This document shows, one piece after another, positions 51,253-62,300 of a stretch of 64,000 nt of DNA (the stretch's first letter is position 1; every line of letters starts with the position of its first letter). The translations under genes and the position numbers were made by a program. Source of the stretch: Linyphia triangularis (Eukaryota; Arthropoda; Arachnida; Araneae; Linyphiidae); NCBI GenBank assembly GCA_963978545.1, contig OZ021723.1:95834002-95898001 (forward strand), given 5' to 3'. Under the pieces are notes generated by a model. It did not search any database. It had not been told where the DNA came from and was given only the letters and a program-made list of their open reading frames with translations.

Positions 51253-51960
51253 TAAAGTCTTGCATCAAACAATGGATAATCTGAAATTATAAACTATTTT
51301 ACTTTTTTTTCAAATCTTAATATTATGCATTTTACATTATATTTATAATACGCGATACGATAGCTTGTTGTTAATTTTCAAGCAAATATTTAATAAATTA
51401 GCATTCTTCCTTTCTCTATTTTAATAAAAAATTCGCAATGTTTTCAAGCATACTAGGGTTATATAGTTTTATTACACGATGAAACATAGTGAAAATTATC
51501 ACTTATGATTCAAAAGATAGTCACTATTTTTTTATTAACTTGAATATTTTTAAATAGTCAATAAACTCGTAGACTCAAAAGCAAAAGACATTTATAAAAA
51601 AATTGTAAATCGCGAACATATTGAAGCAGAAAGATGTGGTTTTCATTGAAATTATTAGTAAAAAGGTCGATTTTTTCTGCAAAAACTAAAAAACAGTTCA
51701 TATTTTATCAATAGATAATTAGTCGTTTTGATAAGTAGTCGAAAGCCTCTCAAATAGCATTGAGCTGTTTCTCACAGATACATATATCATCTGCTATCGA
51801 TGAAAAATTAAACAATTTTTTCTTTTTCTATGAAAATGCAATTTCTTTTCTTAGCATTTATATGAAGATTGTATCTTTCTGACTGTAAAGTATTTATGAA
51901 ACTATTCAAATGTTACTTTTTATTCACACCCTGTAAATGGCTTTAGGTTTAGAAGTAGTT
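51253..51960. other. No supported gene
   Basis: AT-rich, ending abruptly at the GC-rich block that begins near 51,966. Confidence 0.4.
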
Positions 51961-51965
51961 AGAAA

Positions 51966-52135
51966 GTGGGGCTCCGGGGCCATGGCGGAGCAGCGGAGCA
52001 GGGACGGGGGACGATGACGTCACCGGAAGTGGGCGTGACCGGATATGACGTCACAGGAAGTGTCACCATCGGATATGACTTTACCGGAAATCACGTGACC
52101 GGAAGTGGAGTGGAGTTGTTCCCCTCCTGCTGCTG
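51966..52135 (+). promoter_or_regulatory. GC-rich regulatory-like head with CRE, ETS and E-box motifs
   Basis: 170 bp of GC-rich DNA in an AT-rich window hold two full CRE palindromes TGACGTCA (52015-52022 and 52046-52053) and ETS-type CCGGAAGT twice (52023-52030 and 52099-52106). They also hold related CCGGAAA (52084) and AGGAAGT (52055), and the E-box CACGTG (52092-52097). The first CRE is directly joined to an ETS site. Such a mix is typical of animal core promoters. I see no TATA box or exon that clearly follows on the plus strand, so the transcribed direction is unknown. Confidence 0.55.
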
Positions 52136-52159
52136 TTTTAGTTTCGGTTTCGTTATAAG

Positions 52160-52560
52160 CTGTTTATGTATGACGTCACAGTGGATATGATGTCATAATG
52201 TGTTTTATATCAATGTTTTGAGCGGTGGCAACACTTTTTAGTTTCGATTTACCTTTAGGATGGAGTTGAGTTGTTCTAGGACTGCTTGTAAACGAATAAG
52301 TTAGAGTGATAGGTTTTTATTGCGTGACGTCACAGTAGGTATGACGTCATAATTTGTTTTATATCAAAGTTTAGAGCGATGGCAACACTTTTTAGTTTCA
52401 ATTTACCTTTAAGATGGAGCTGAATTGTTCTAGGGCTGCTTCTAAACGAATAAGTTAAGAGTGATAGATATTTTTACTAGTGACGTCACAGTGGATATGA
52501 TGTCATTATATGTTAAGATTTACGTTTTAAGTGATGATAACACTGGATATATACCAAATT
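52160..52560 (+). repeat. 155-bp tandem repeat with paired CRE palindromes
   Basis: Three units start with a CRE at 52171, 52325 and 52481 (spacing 154 and 156). Each carries a second site exactly 17 bp later: TGATGTCA at 52188, TGACGTCA at 52342, TGATGTCA at 52498. Between pairs come AGCG-TGGCAACACTTTTTAG, ATGGAG-TGA-TTGTTCTAGG and AAACGAATAAGTTA-GAGTGA. The third unit fades after about 80 bp. Confidence 0.88.
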
Positions 52561-53381
52561 TAGTTTTCAGGTGTTGGCAACGAGTTCTGATCGGTCAGCT
52601 AAATGCTCGCTTGTGACTGATAAGTTTTAAACATGTGACCAAAAGTTAACTCCTGATTGACTGTTTGGTTTTCTAGCGAGTTACTTACATATCCTTTAGC
52701 CAAGTTAAAATACCTGCAACAAAGTTACACAAAAAAAAAATGTTAAATTTGAAAAGTTAATAAAAGGAAGGCCATTTGCTAAGGGTCTAAAGAACCCTAA
52801 CCCCGAGCTACACGTGACATTTCAATATTTTACCAAACAATTGTTAAAATATTGACTATCGGACGTTGCCTTCATGGTAACTCATCTACCCACCCCCCTT
52901 CCCTAACTAATTTTGAATAAGTTAAGACTTTAGAAAATGTTAATTATTTTGAAGTTAAATTTTAAAAGTGAGGACCCACCTCCAGCCCGATACCTCTTTT
53001 AGGAAGAATTGGTACCGCCTCACTCCCCCCCCCCCCCATCAACAAAAAAAAACAAAAAAACACAAAAAAAAAAAAACTTATTTCAAAGAACGTATATTTC
53101 CTTGAAATATGAGGTCACTAACCAACCATCCAATAATATCTTTTAAGAAGACATCATTACCCTAAATCCTAAACAATTTTAAATTTTAAAAAATCTGAAA
53201 AGAAGACTTGTGAGAACGTATATTTCTCTCATGAATTAAATTTAATGATCACATACAAAATCCTGAAAAAAAAAATTAACGTTAAATAAGTTTTTAAAAA
53301 TTTAGTTAAAGTAATATTTTAGTTAAATTAAGGCTTAAAGAGATAAAAAAATAAAAAAAATTTAAGGATTAAATGAATGAT
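52561..53381. other. No supported gene
   Basis: AT-rich with A runs and a 13-bp C run at 53025-53037. No coding signal is seen. Confidence 0.4.
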
Positions 53382-53506
53382 TTAAGGAATTTTGAAGTGA
53401 CCATAGGCATAGCTGGTTATGCCATCTTCCAGCAGATACCGCTTGTCGTCATAGGCCGACAAGGCTCTCTTGGTTTGTTGGAGTGAGAAGATGTTTAAAA
53501 ATTCAC
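53382..53506 (-). pseudogene. Short coding tail, possibly from a Maverick/Polinton-like polymerase
   Basis: A minus-strand frame reads KRALSAYDDKRYLLEDGI, then TSYAYGHFKIP, and stops at 53,382. This strongly protein-like tail (Asp-Asp-Lys-Arg-Tyr, Asp-Gly-Ile, Tyr-Gly-His) resembles what I remember from the C-terminus of large mobile-element proteins, most likely protein-primed DNA polymerases of Maverick/Polinton elements. That link is from memory and weak. Nothing upstream in frame extends it: a stop sits at the splice-donor-like site at 53,505-53,510. It is therefore a fragment, or the last exon of something spliced. Confidence 0.4.
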
Positions 53507-53510
53507 TTAC

Positions 53511-53760
53511 CGAATAATCGAAACGAAATCTGCGAAGCTAAAATAACTGTGAATAACTACACAAGTACGAACAAAATCGCGATGAGAAAAAAAACACGAA
53601 GTATTAAACACGTCTTTCACACTCAGGTATCTAAGTAGAAATGGCGAGACGGCAACCGGTAGCGTCTATATATGAAGGGTGATCACGTGACTTCACCGAC
53701 CAATCAGGTTTCACGGTAGAGGGTGCTACTGACTATCGACCCGTCAGAAGGGAGGGGAGC
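53511..53760 (-). promoter_or_regulatory. Minus-strand promoter-like block with first-exon donor
   Basis: Read on the minus strand the order is: inverted CCAAT (ATTGG, 53700-53704), E-box CACGTG (53684-53689), TATA-like ATATATA (53667-53673), then about 130 bp of GC-richer sequence ending in the consensus donor TTCG-GTAAGTG at 53,511/53,510. The spacing of TATA to a start about 30 bp on, then a short untranslated first exon, is what a Pol II promoter would show. No downstream exon can be proven. Confidence 0.45.
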
Positions 53761-53799
53761 GAGACTAGGGATGTTTCAACACGCTTCAACGCGTTTGCG

Positions 53800-53872
53800 A
53801 GTTGAGTTGTTGTGTAACGATCTTGCTTGAAACAGTTAAAGTGATAGATAATTTGTTCGTGACGTCATAGTG
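53800..53872 (+). repeat. Fourth, partial copy of the CRE tandem unit
   Basis: GAGTTGAGTTGTT, AAAGTGATAGATAATTTGTT and CGTGACGTCATAGTG follow the order of the 155-bp unit, with one CRE at 53860-53867. It lies 1.3 kb from the other copies, directly before the AT-rich array. Confidence 0.7.
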
Positions 53873-53989
53873 TAGCGAATGGGTTTTTAGCGTAGACAGT
53901 TGTTGCAATTGGAGTAATTATGAAATTTATTAAATATAAAGATAATATTTAGTAATAATTATCAGATTTTATTATTATTATTATAAAAA

Positions 53990-55390
53990 ATAAACTTATA
54001 AAAAAAGTGAACGTGAAAATTTACTTTACGAATAAAAATCATGTCTTTAAAATGTGTACGAATATCACTAAATAAGAGAAAAAAGTAACATACTTAAACT
54101 CTTTAAAATAAATAACTTTAACATTAACGTAAAAAATTTACTTTTCACATAAAAATCACTTTAAAATGAGTAAAAATATCGCTAAATAAGAGACAAAAAA
54201 GTAACTTACTTAAAATTTCTAAGATAAATATTTAACCTTTACTCGAAAATTCCCTTCATATATAAAAATCACGACTTTAAAATATGACATGCAAGAGAAA
54301 AGTAACGTACTTAAACTTTCTACGACAAATAACTTTAACATTAACGTAACATTTTACTTTACACATAAAAATCCCGACTTTAAAATATGTAGAAATATCA
54401 CTAAATAAAAGAAGAAAAAAAAAAGTAACATACTTAAACTTTGTACGACAAATAACTTTGACATTAACGTAAAAAATTTTCTTCACATATAAAAATCACG
54501 ACTTTAAAATGTGACGTGTAAGAAGAATTAGCATACTTAAAATTTCTACGACAAATAAATTTAACCTTTACGCGAAAATTTACTATATACATAAAAATCA
54601 TGTCTTTAAAATATGTAAAAATATTGCTAAATAAAAGAAAAAAAAACTAACATACTTAAACTTTGCACGACAAATAACTTTAGCATTAACGTAAAAATTT
54701 ACTTCACATATAAAAATCACGACATTAAAATGTGACATGTAAGAAGAATTAGCATACTTAAAATTTCTACGATAAATAATTTTAACATTTGAGTGAAAAT
54801 TTACTACATATATAAAAATCATGTATTTCAAATGTGTAAGAATAACGCTAAATTAGAGAAAAAGAAATACTAAAAATTTATAAGGTAAGGAATTGAAACA
54901 ATATGCGAAAATTTATTTCACGCATAAAATTTTTATCTTTAAAATGTGTAAGAATAATGCTAAATTAGAGAAGAAAAAAAAATAACATACTTAAACTTTC
55001 TTCGACAACAATTTAAACAATACGCGACATTTTCATACACAATTATTTTCTTAGGTTAATGTTAAATAATGGGAAATTTAACAGAATAAAAATTTCAAAG
55101 ATAAAGAATTTTAACCTTTACACGAAAATTTACCTCACAAAAATATCATATCCTTAAACTTTAACGTGACAATTTACTCTTCATATACAATTAAACTCTT
55201 AGGTTAATGTTAAATAAGAAAAAAAAAATAATATACTTAAAATTTCTAAGATAAACATAACGTAAAAATTTCGTATCATGTGTTTAAAATTTAACATATA
55301 AGAGAAAAAAACTAACATACTTGAACTTTCTATAGCAAAGAATTTAAGCATTAGCGTAAAAAATCACTTTACATATAAAATTCACATCTT
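53990..55390 (+). repeat. AT-rich satellite with two alternating unit lengths
   Basis: Units share ACATACTTAAACTTTCTACG, then ACAAATAACTTTAACATTAA, then CGTAAAA-TTTACTT, then ATATAAAAATCACGACTTTA. Successive unit starts (about 54,092, 54,208, 54,310, 54,434, 54,537, 54,656, 54,757) alternate between about 116-124 and 101-103 bp, so the true unit is a dimer of about 220 bp. The long half ends in ATATCACTAAATAAGAGAAA, the short half in a GACATGTAAGA tail. The small ORFs over it are not genes. Confidence 0.88.
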
Positions 55391-55442
55391 TAAATGGGAA
55401 GATAAGCAGGTGACGGTAATTAGCCAATCAGGGTAGCGGTAG

Positions 55443-55652
55443 GTGATACGCCATTCGCCGGCATTTTTAGATCGGAGGATGAGTCACGCTAAAACTTGTT
55501 GGAACAGGTCGGGAGATTTGTGCAGCAAGAACAACAGCATCGACGCGCAAGCAGCGGGTGATGCTGTGATGTGTCAGCAGGTCTTTGAGATTATCGTTTT
55601 CCTACTTTGCCGTTTTCATAATGAAATGTTTGTGAAAACTTGGAATGAATAA
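55443..55652 (+). CDS. Small ORF in a GC-richer island of the palindrome arm
   Basis: 69 codons starting MIRHSPAFLDRRMSHAKTCW with four Cys in the first 50 residues. The surrounding island (about 55,395-55,660) is GC-richer than anything else in the arm. Upstream are a CCAAT box (55424-55428) and, inside the frame, an AP-1-like TGAGTCA (55480-55486). An AATAAA (55648-55653) overlaps the stop codon. The partner copy at 62,997-63,206 encodes the same protein. No domain is recognised. It may be a small gene, a first exon or chance. Confidence 0.22.
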   Translation: MIRHSPAFLDRRMSHAKTCWNRSGDLCSKNNSIDAQAAGDAVMCQQVFEIIVFLLCRFHNEMFVKTWNE

Positions 55653-56833
55653 AGTGGATTTCAAAGACATATTAGTAAGTGAAGGTAGAATTCGCATGGA
55701 CTTTCTTCCAAAAAGTATGATTCACTTGGAGAATTTAAGATCATTTCTACTTGAAAACTTTTCTATTATTTAAAACATTGAATATTGTTCAAACTCAGTG
55801 GGATTATATGCTACAATACGGGTAAAACTTAACAAAATTGTTACATAGAAGAAAAATAGTAAGAGATTTAAAATAAATATTAGTTATAGATACTCCAAAG
55901 AAAAAATTTCACCTCTACTTTTCAATCGGAAAATCAATACAAGTTGGAAATTTATGTTACTTCAAGAAAGACTTAGACAATTTACTTTGTAATAATATAC
56001 GTTAAGGTGTCATATTAACTCGTGCAATAAATGCTGACTAAGGATTATTTTACTTATCAATCTAAGAAAGGTGAATTGGGGGAAAATATTAAATAAATTG
56101 TAGATATTAAATACATTGTAGATATGCATTCAAGTTTTGAAAATCGCCTGCAAGACTTTTAAAACATCTTAAGATAATTTGAAAGAAACTTGCGAATTAT
56201 ATGTAAACTACATAACTTTTTATACTCTGAAAGGAAATCACAAGTAACTTAGTTAACTTTTTTCATGGTAACACTCATATTCAATGACATGTTTTTAAAA
56301 TTTAACCTTCTTTACATGATATTAGTTATAAATTTGTTCAATCTCAGATGCGATATACTATTATTTCTAACATATATGTTACGAATTGTGTAAAGTTTTT
56401 AAAAGAGAATATGCAAATCACCAATCAGAAACATAAAAATCTAACATCATTCAAACAAACTAAAATAATAAGATATTTTCCTTAGTGGAAATAGTTAACT
56501 ACTCATGTGATGGAATATACTAGAAAATTTAAATACTGAAAAAAGTTTGCTAGGCAAACTTAAAGAATATTTTTTTTTCTTGTGAAAAACTAGCATAAAT
56601 TTGAAAAATGTAGAGTTTGTTACTACGTAAAATTGAACATCATCTGGACAAACTAAATTATACGTGAATTTTTTTTTTATTATTATTATTTGAGAGGTGC
56701 TGACAATATATCATTAATATAGAGATTTTTAACTTCCATCCATAATTTCTAAATAACTTATACATAAATTTCAGAAAAACTGAAACGGAATGTGTTTTAC
56801 AAGAGGCTTATTTTGTAAGATGAATATTCAATA

Positions 56834-57082
56834 TTAATATAACTGAGCAAAGTTCATTCCGGAAAAAACTTGTAAAAGATACTTATATTTTGAAAATAGT
56901 TTGAAATATCCTTTTAAATTTATGAATGCTCGCTTTCGAAAGACACAAATAAAACTGATATTACTCATGATAATTAACACATACATAACATTAGTCAAAC
57001 AAAGTGAAATTTTTATTGCTTGTGACCGATAACTTTTCAGTGAAGCAGAACTTACATAGGAAATTTGTGCAAACTTTTTCAA
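56834..57082 (-). other. 82-codon ORF conserved between arms, probably chance
   Basis: The translation is identical in both arms (partner 61,567-61,815), but the arms are identical here at DNA level too, so conservation carries no information about coding. No motif is seen. The rest of the arm, 55,660-59,300, is AT-rich with no other feature. Confidence 0.3.
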
Positions 57083-59279
57083 CTTTTAAACCAAGTATCA
57101 TGTAAAATTATAAATTACGATAGGAAATAGCATACTTCAGAATCGGAACAAGTCTTGTAGTTAAGCGAAATGTATTTCTCAAGGAATTGAAAGCATACCA
57201 GAGAAGTCCTTATCATTTCGCATCTTTTCTCATGTTGCAAGAAGACATACTTTGTAAAAGATCGTCTTAGCACTTAACAAAAATCAGTAAAAATAAATAT
57301 ATTTTCTATGGCAAAGATAAAACTTCACAACTTAATTACTTAAATCTAGCTAAGTTGCATATGGTTTATTCACATAACTCGCATATGCTTCGAATGTTGA
57401 AATATATTTGTCAGTTGAAATCAAACTCATCGAAAATAAATGCTATCTACATTTTCAAGTCGGAAATTACTATTAAATAAACTTTGCATGTAAGACATTA
57501 TCATGTTAAAAAGAAAAATCTACAAAAATGTAAATGATAATTTTACTGTTGGTACATAAATGATGAATAATTTATGATTTTATTCTAGGCAAACGTTTTA
57601 TTGTCTAACAGAGAACTTAAACTTTAGCAGAAAAACGAAAAAATACAATTTTTATATCCTATCATGCTTGTCGAAAATTGAATTTATTAGCTGTTGTAAT
57701 AGATTTTTATTGTCCAAATTTCTATAGTTCTTCCCAGTGCAATAATATTAAGTTCATGTGTAATGAGTAGGTTTTTTTTTTTGTTGAATCTTATAAATTT
57801 AATGAAATTATTATGACCTAAGAGATTGAGTGAACTGAATAAATCAATGACGTAAATTTAAACAGTGACTTGAACTGATACATACTATAACTGTAAAGAA
57901 GTATGACAAAGTGATAGATGAAGTGAAAATAGAAGTTGAGTGAAATGTGTTGAAAAAAGTTGAAGACGACAAGAAATTCATAAATGAGAATTATCATTGA
58001 CTTATATTAACTTCGTTTTTCTTGCTTATGACAAGAAAATACACTCTTGTTTATTAAGAACCAACTTGATATCTTATCATAGAATGACAATGATGAAATA
58101 TCTATACATTAAAAAAAAATACCAAACTTAGACATAGCAAATTTCTTGAAATTCATGTATAATGTGAGAAGTTTTACTGGAAATATAGAAGATACAACAT
58201 TGAAAGATGTGAATGTTTCGAAGTACTTTATCAGAAATAAAAAAAAAAAAAAAAAAAAAATGCGCTGAGGTCCGCTATAAAATATTTTAGGAGAAAGTAT
58301 AAACAAAATTTAAAATCAAACATGCTTTTAAGTGGGAACACATATATTAAAACTATACCACATTTAACAATTTATATTATGTCATCTCAGTTGGTATCAA
58401 ACTGAATAATATGAAAAACAACCACAAACTGAATAAACATGAAAATAATCAATATATGTGGAAAAGTTTCCTTTTTTCACATATAAAAAAAAAATAACAC
58501 ATTGACATACGTTAAGATCACGAAACATGCGTAATCATATACCGATAAGAGCAACCAATGTTGCGGGGAGATATTCACGTGATGGACAATATCGCATGAA
58601 TAAATTGAGTGATTTAATTTCTAATGCTGATTCCAATAGTATTCCACGTAACTTCAACTTCATATGTTACACTATAGATATATTTATTTTTCAAATATAT
58701 TGACTTTCGAAAAATCATCCTTCAATATAAGAATGATCATAGTAAGAATAAAAGAAAAGATACTAAGCATTGATTTAAAGTGTATTTATTTCAACTTAGC
58801 AACAAATCATATGCGTGAAACGAAAATTGCTTCGAACCAAAGTATAACTATCCAATTTCATTGATTCCTACAAGGAAATTTTTCTCATCTAGTAATTGAA
58901 TTTTTTTTTTCTCGTACACATTATAAGTGTTGTCCAATCAGATGTAGAATAGCTGAAGATATCCGACCTCTTTCTAAATATTAATAAGTCACTGTTGAAA
59001 AACTTATAAAAATTTCAATTTACACTTAAAGTTTTTTTATATATATATATTTCAAAGAATTTTTTCAAATCAATATGTATATTTAAATACTGAAACTTAT
59101 TCACTTCAATAAATGTATGTTTAAGTTATAAAACTTGTCGTATGTATTGAAAAATTGTAACTTTTCGTCTTCGTATAAATCGATAACTTATACACTAGTT
59201 CTTCATCAATTAATCTTCTAAGTAAATCTTTCAAAGGTAAAAACATACCTATAGCTTTACATTTGTAACAAGTTAAATT

Positions 59280-59365
59280 GTACATGTTTCTCGTGAAATT
59301 AAAATTTTATATGTTTTTCATGAAAATATATAACATTTTGTAACTTTCACATGAAACATGTACAA
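59280..59365. other. Palindrome centre, no real spacer
   Basis: Perfect pairing (TACATGTTTC with GAAACATGTA) reaches 59,290 and 59,353. The 62 bp between are themselves an imperfect palindrome around CATG at 59,319-59,322 (AAAATTTTATATGTTTTT opposite AAAATATATAACATTTT). The arms therefore meet with at most a few unpaired bases. Confidence 0.93.
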
Positions 59366-62300
59366 TTTAACTTGTTACAAATGCAAAGCTATAGGTATGT
59401 TTTTACCTTTGAAATATTTACTTAGAAGATTAATTGATGAAGAACTAGTGTATAAGTTATCGATTTATACGAAGACGAAAAGTTACAATTTTTCAATACA
59501 TACGACAAGTTTTATAACTTAAACATACATTTATTGAAGTGAATAAGTTTCAGTATTTAAATATACATATTGATTTGAAAAAATTCTTTGAAATATATAT
59601 ATATAAAAAAACTTTAAGTGTAAATTGAAATTTTTATAAGTTTTTCAACAGTGACTTATTAATATTTAGAAAGAGGTCGGATATCTTCAGCTATTCTACA
59701 CCTGATTGGACAACACTTATAATGTGTACGAGAAAGAAAAAAAAATCAATTACTAGATGAGAAAAATTTCCTTGTAGGAATCAATGAAATTGGATAGTTA
59801 TACTTTGGTTCGAGGCAATTTTCGTTTCACGCATATGATTTGTTGCTAAGTTGAAATAAATACACTTTAAATCAATGCTTAGTATCTTTTCTTTTATTCT
59901 TACTATGATCATTCTTATATTGAAGGATGATTTTTCGAAAGTCAATATATTTGAAAAATAAATAAATCTATAGTGTAACATATAAAGTTGAAGTTACATG
60001 GAATACTATTGGAATTAGCATTAGAAATTAAATCACTCAATTTATTCATGGGATATTGTCCATCACGTGAATATCTCCCCGCAACATTGGTTGCTCTTAT
60101 CGGTATATGATTACGCATGTTTCGTGATCTTAACGTATGTCAATGTGTTATTTTTTTTTTATATGTGAAAAAAGGAAACTTTTCCACATATATTGATTAT
60201 TTTCATGTTTATTCAGTTTGTGGTTGTTTTTCATATTATTCAGTTTGATACCAACTGAGATGACATAATATAAATTGTTAAATGTGCTATAGTTTTAATA
60301 TATGTGTTCCCACTTAAAAGCATGTTTGATTTTAAATTTTGTTTATACTTTCTCCTAAAATATTTTATAGCGGACCTCAGCGCATTTTTTTTTTTTTAAA
60401 TTTTTTTTTTATTTCTGATAAAGTACTGCGAAACATTCACATCTTTCAATGTTGTATCTTCTATATTTCCAGTAAAACTTCTCACATTATACATGAATTT
60501 CAAGAAATTTGCTATGTCTAAGTTTGGTATTTTTTTTTAATGTATAGATATTTCATCATTGTCATTCTATGATAAGATATCAAGTTGGTTCTTAATAAAC
60601 AAGAGTGTATTTTCTTGTCATAAGCAAGAAAAACGAAGTTAATATAAGTCAATGATAATTCTCATTTATGAATTTCTTGTCGTCTTCAACTTTTTTCAAC
60701 ACATTTCACTCAACTTCTATTTTCACTTCATCTATCACTTTGTCATACTTCTTTACAGTTATAGTATGTATCAGTTCAAGTCACTGTTTAAATTTACGTC
60801 ATTGATTTATTCAGTTCACTCAATCTCTTAGGTCATAATAATTTCATTAAATTTATAAGATTCAACAAAAAAAAAAACCTACTCATTACACATGAACTTA
60901 ATATTATTGCACTGGGAAGAACTATAGAAATTTGGACAATAAAAATCTATTACAACAGCTAATAAATTCAATTTTCGACAAGCATGATAGGATATAAAAA
61001 TTGTATTTTTTCGTTTTTCTGCTAAAGTTTAAGTTCTCTGTTAGACAATAAAACGTTTGCCTAGAATAAAATCATAAATTATTCATCATTTATGTACCAA
61101 CAGTAAAATTATCATTTACATTTTTGTAGATTTTTCTTTTTAACATGATAATGTCTTACATGCAAAGTTTATTTAATAGTAATTTCCGACTTGAAAATGT
61201 AGATAGCATTTATTTTCGATGAGTTTGATTTCAACTGACAAATATATTTCAACATTCGAAGCATATGCGAGTTATGTGAATAAACCATATGCAACTTAGC
61301 TAGATTTAAGTAATTAAGTTGTGAAGTTTTATCTTTGCCATAGAAAATATATTTATTTTTACTGATTTTTGTTAAGTGCTAAGACGATCTTTTACAAAGT
61401 ATGTCTTCTTGCAACATGAGAAAAGATGCGAAATGATAAGGACTTCTCTGGTATGCTTTCAATTCCTTGAGAAATACATTTCGCTTAACTACAAGACTTG
61501 TTCCGATTCTGAAGTATGCTATTTCCTATCGTAATTTATAATTTTACATGATACTTGGTTTAAAAGTTGAAAAAGTTTGCACAAATTTCCTATGTAAGTT
61601 CTGCTTCACTGAAAAGTTATCGGTCACAAGCAATAAAAATTTCACTTTGTTTGACTAATGTTATGTATGTGTTAATTATCATGAGTAATATCAGTTTTAT
61701 TTGTGTCTTTCGAAAGCGAGCATTCATAAATTTAAAAGGATATTTCAAACTATTTTCAAAATATAAGTATCTTTTACAAGTTTTTTCCGGAATGAACTTT
61801 GCTCAGTTATATTAATATTGAATATTCATCTTACAAAATAAGCCTCTTGTAAAACACATTCCGTTTCAGTTTTTCTGAAATTTATGTATAAGTTATTTAG
61901 AAATTATGGATGGAAGTTAAAAATCTCTATATTAATGATATATTGTCAGCACCTCTCAAATAATAATAATAAAAAAAAAATTCACGTATAATTTAGTTTG
62001 TCCAGATGATGTTCAATTTTACGTAGTAACAAACTCTACATTTTTCAAATTTATGCTAGTTTTTCACAAGAAAAAAAAATATTCTTTAAGTTTGCCTAGC
62101 AAACTTTTTTCAGTATTTAAATTTTCTAGTATATTCCATCACATGAGTAGTTAACTATTTCCACTAAGGAAAATATCTTATTATTTTAGTTTGTTTGAAT
62201 GATGTTAGATTTTTATGTTTCTGATTGGTGATTTGCATATTCTCTTTTAAAAACTTTACACAATTCGTAACATATATGTTAGAAATAATAGTATATCGCA

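Larger units (their letters stand above)
54649..59321 (+). repeat. Giant palindrome, left arm
   Basis: The whole arm is the reverse complement of 59,322-64,000. Base 54,649 pairs with base 64,000. Paired coordinates sum to 118,649 at the edge and 118,643 near the centre, so net indel drift is only 6 bp. Long stretches I compared (for example 57,780-58,020 with 60,640-60,870 and 57,361-57,600 with 61,021-61,265) showed no substitutions. Near the centre they do differ. The arm may extend further left than 54,649, because its partner runs off the window. Confidence 0.97.

Noticed and set aside
58664..58864. 66-codon ORF mirrored at 59,781-59,981 with one residue changed
   Set aside because: Conservation follows from palindrome arm identity. 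Composition is that of AT-rich non-coding DNA.
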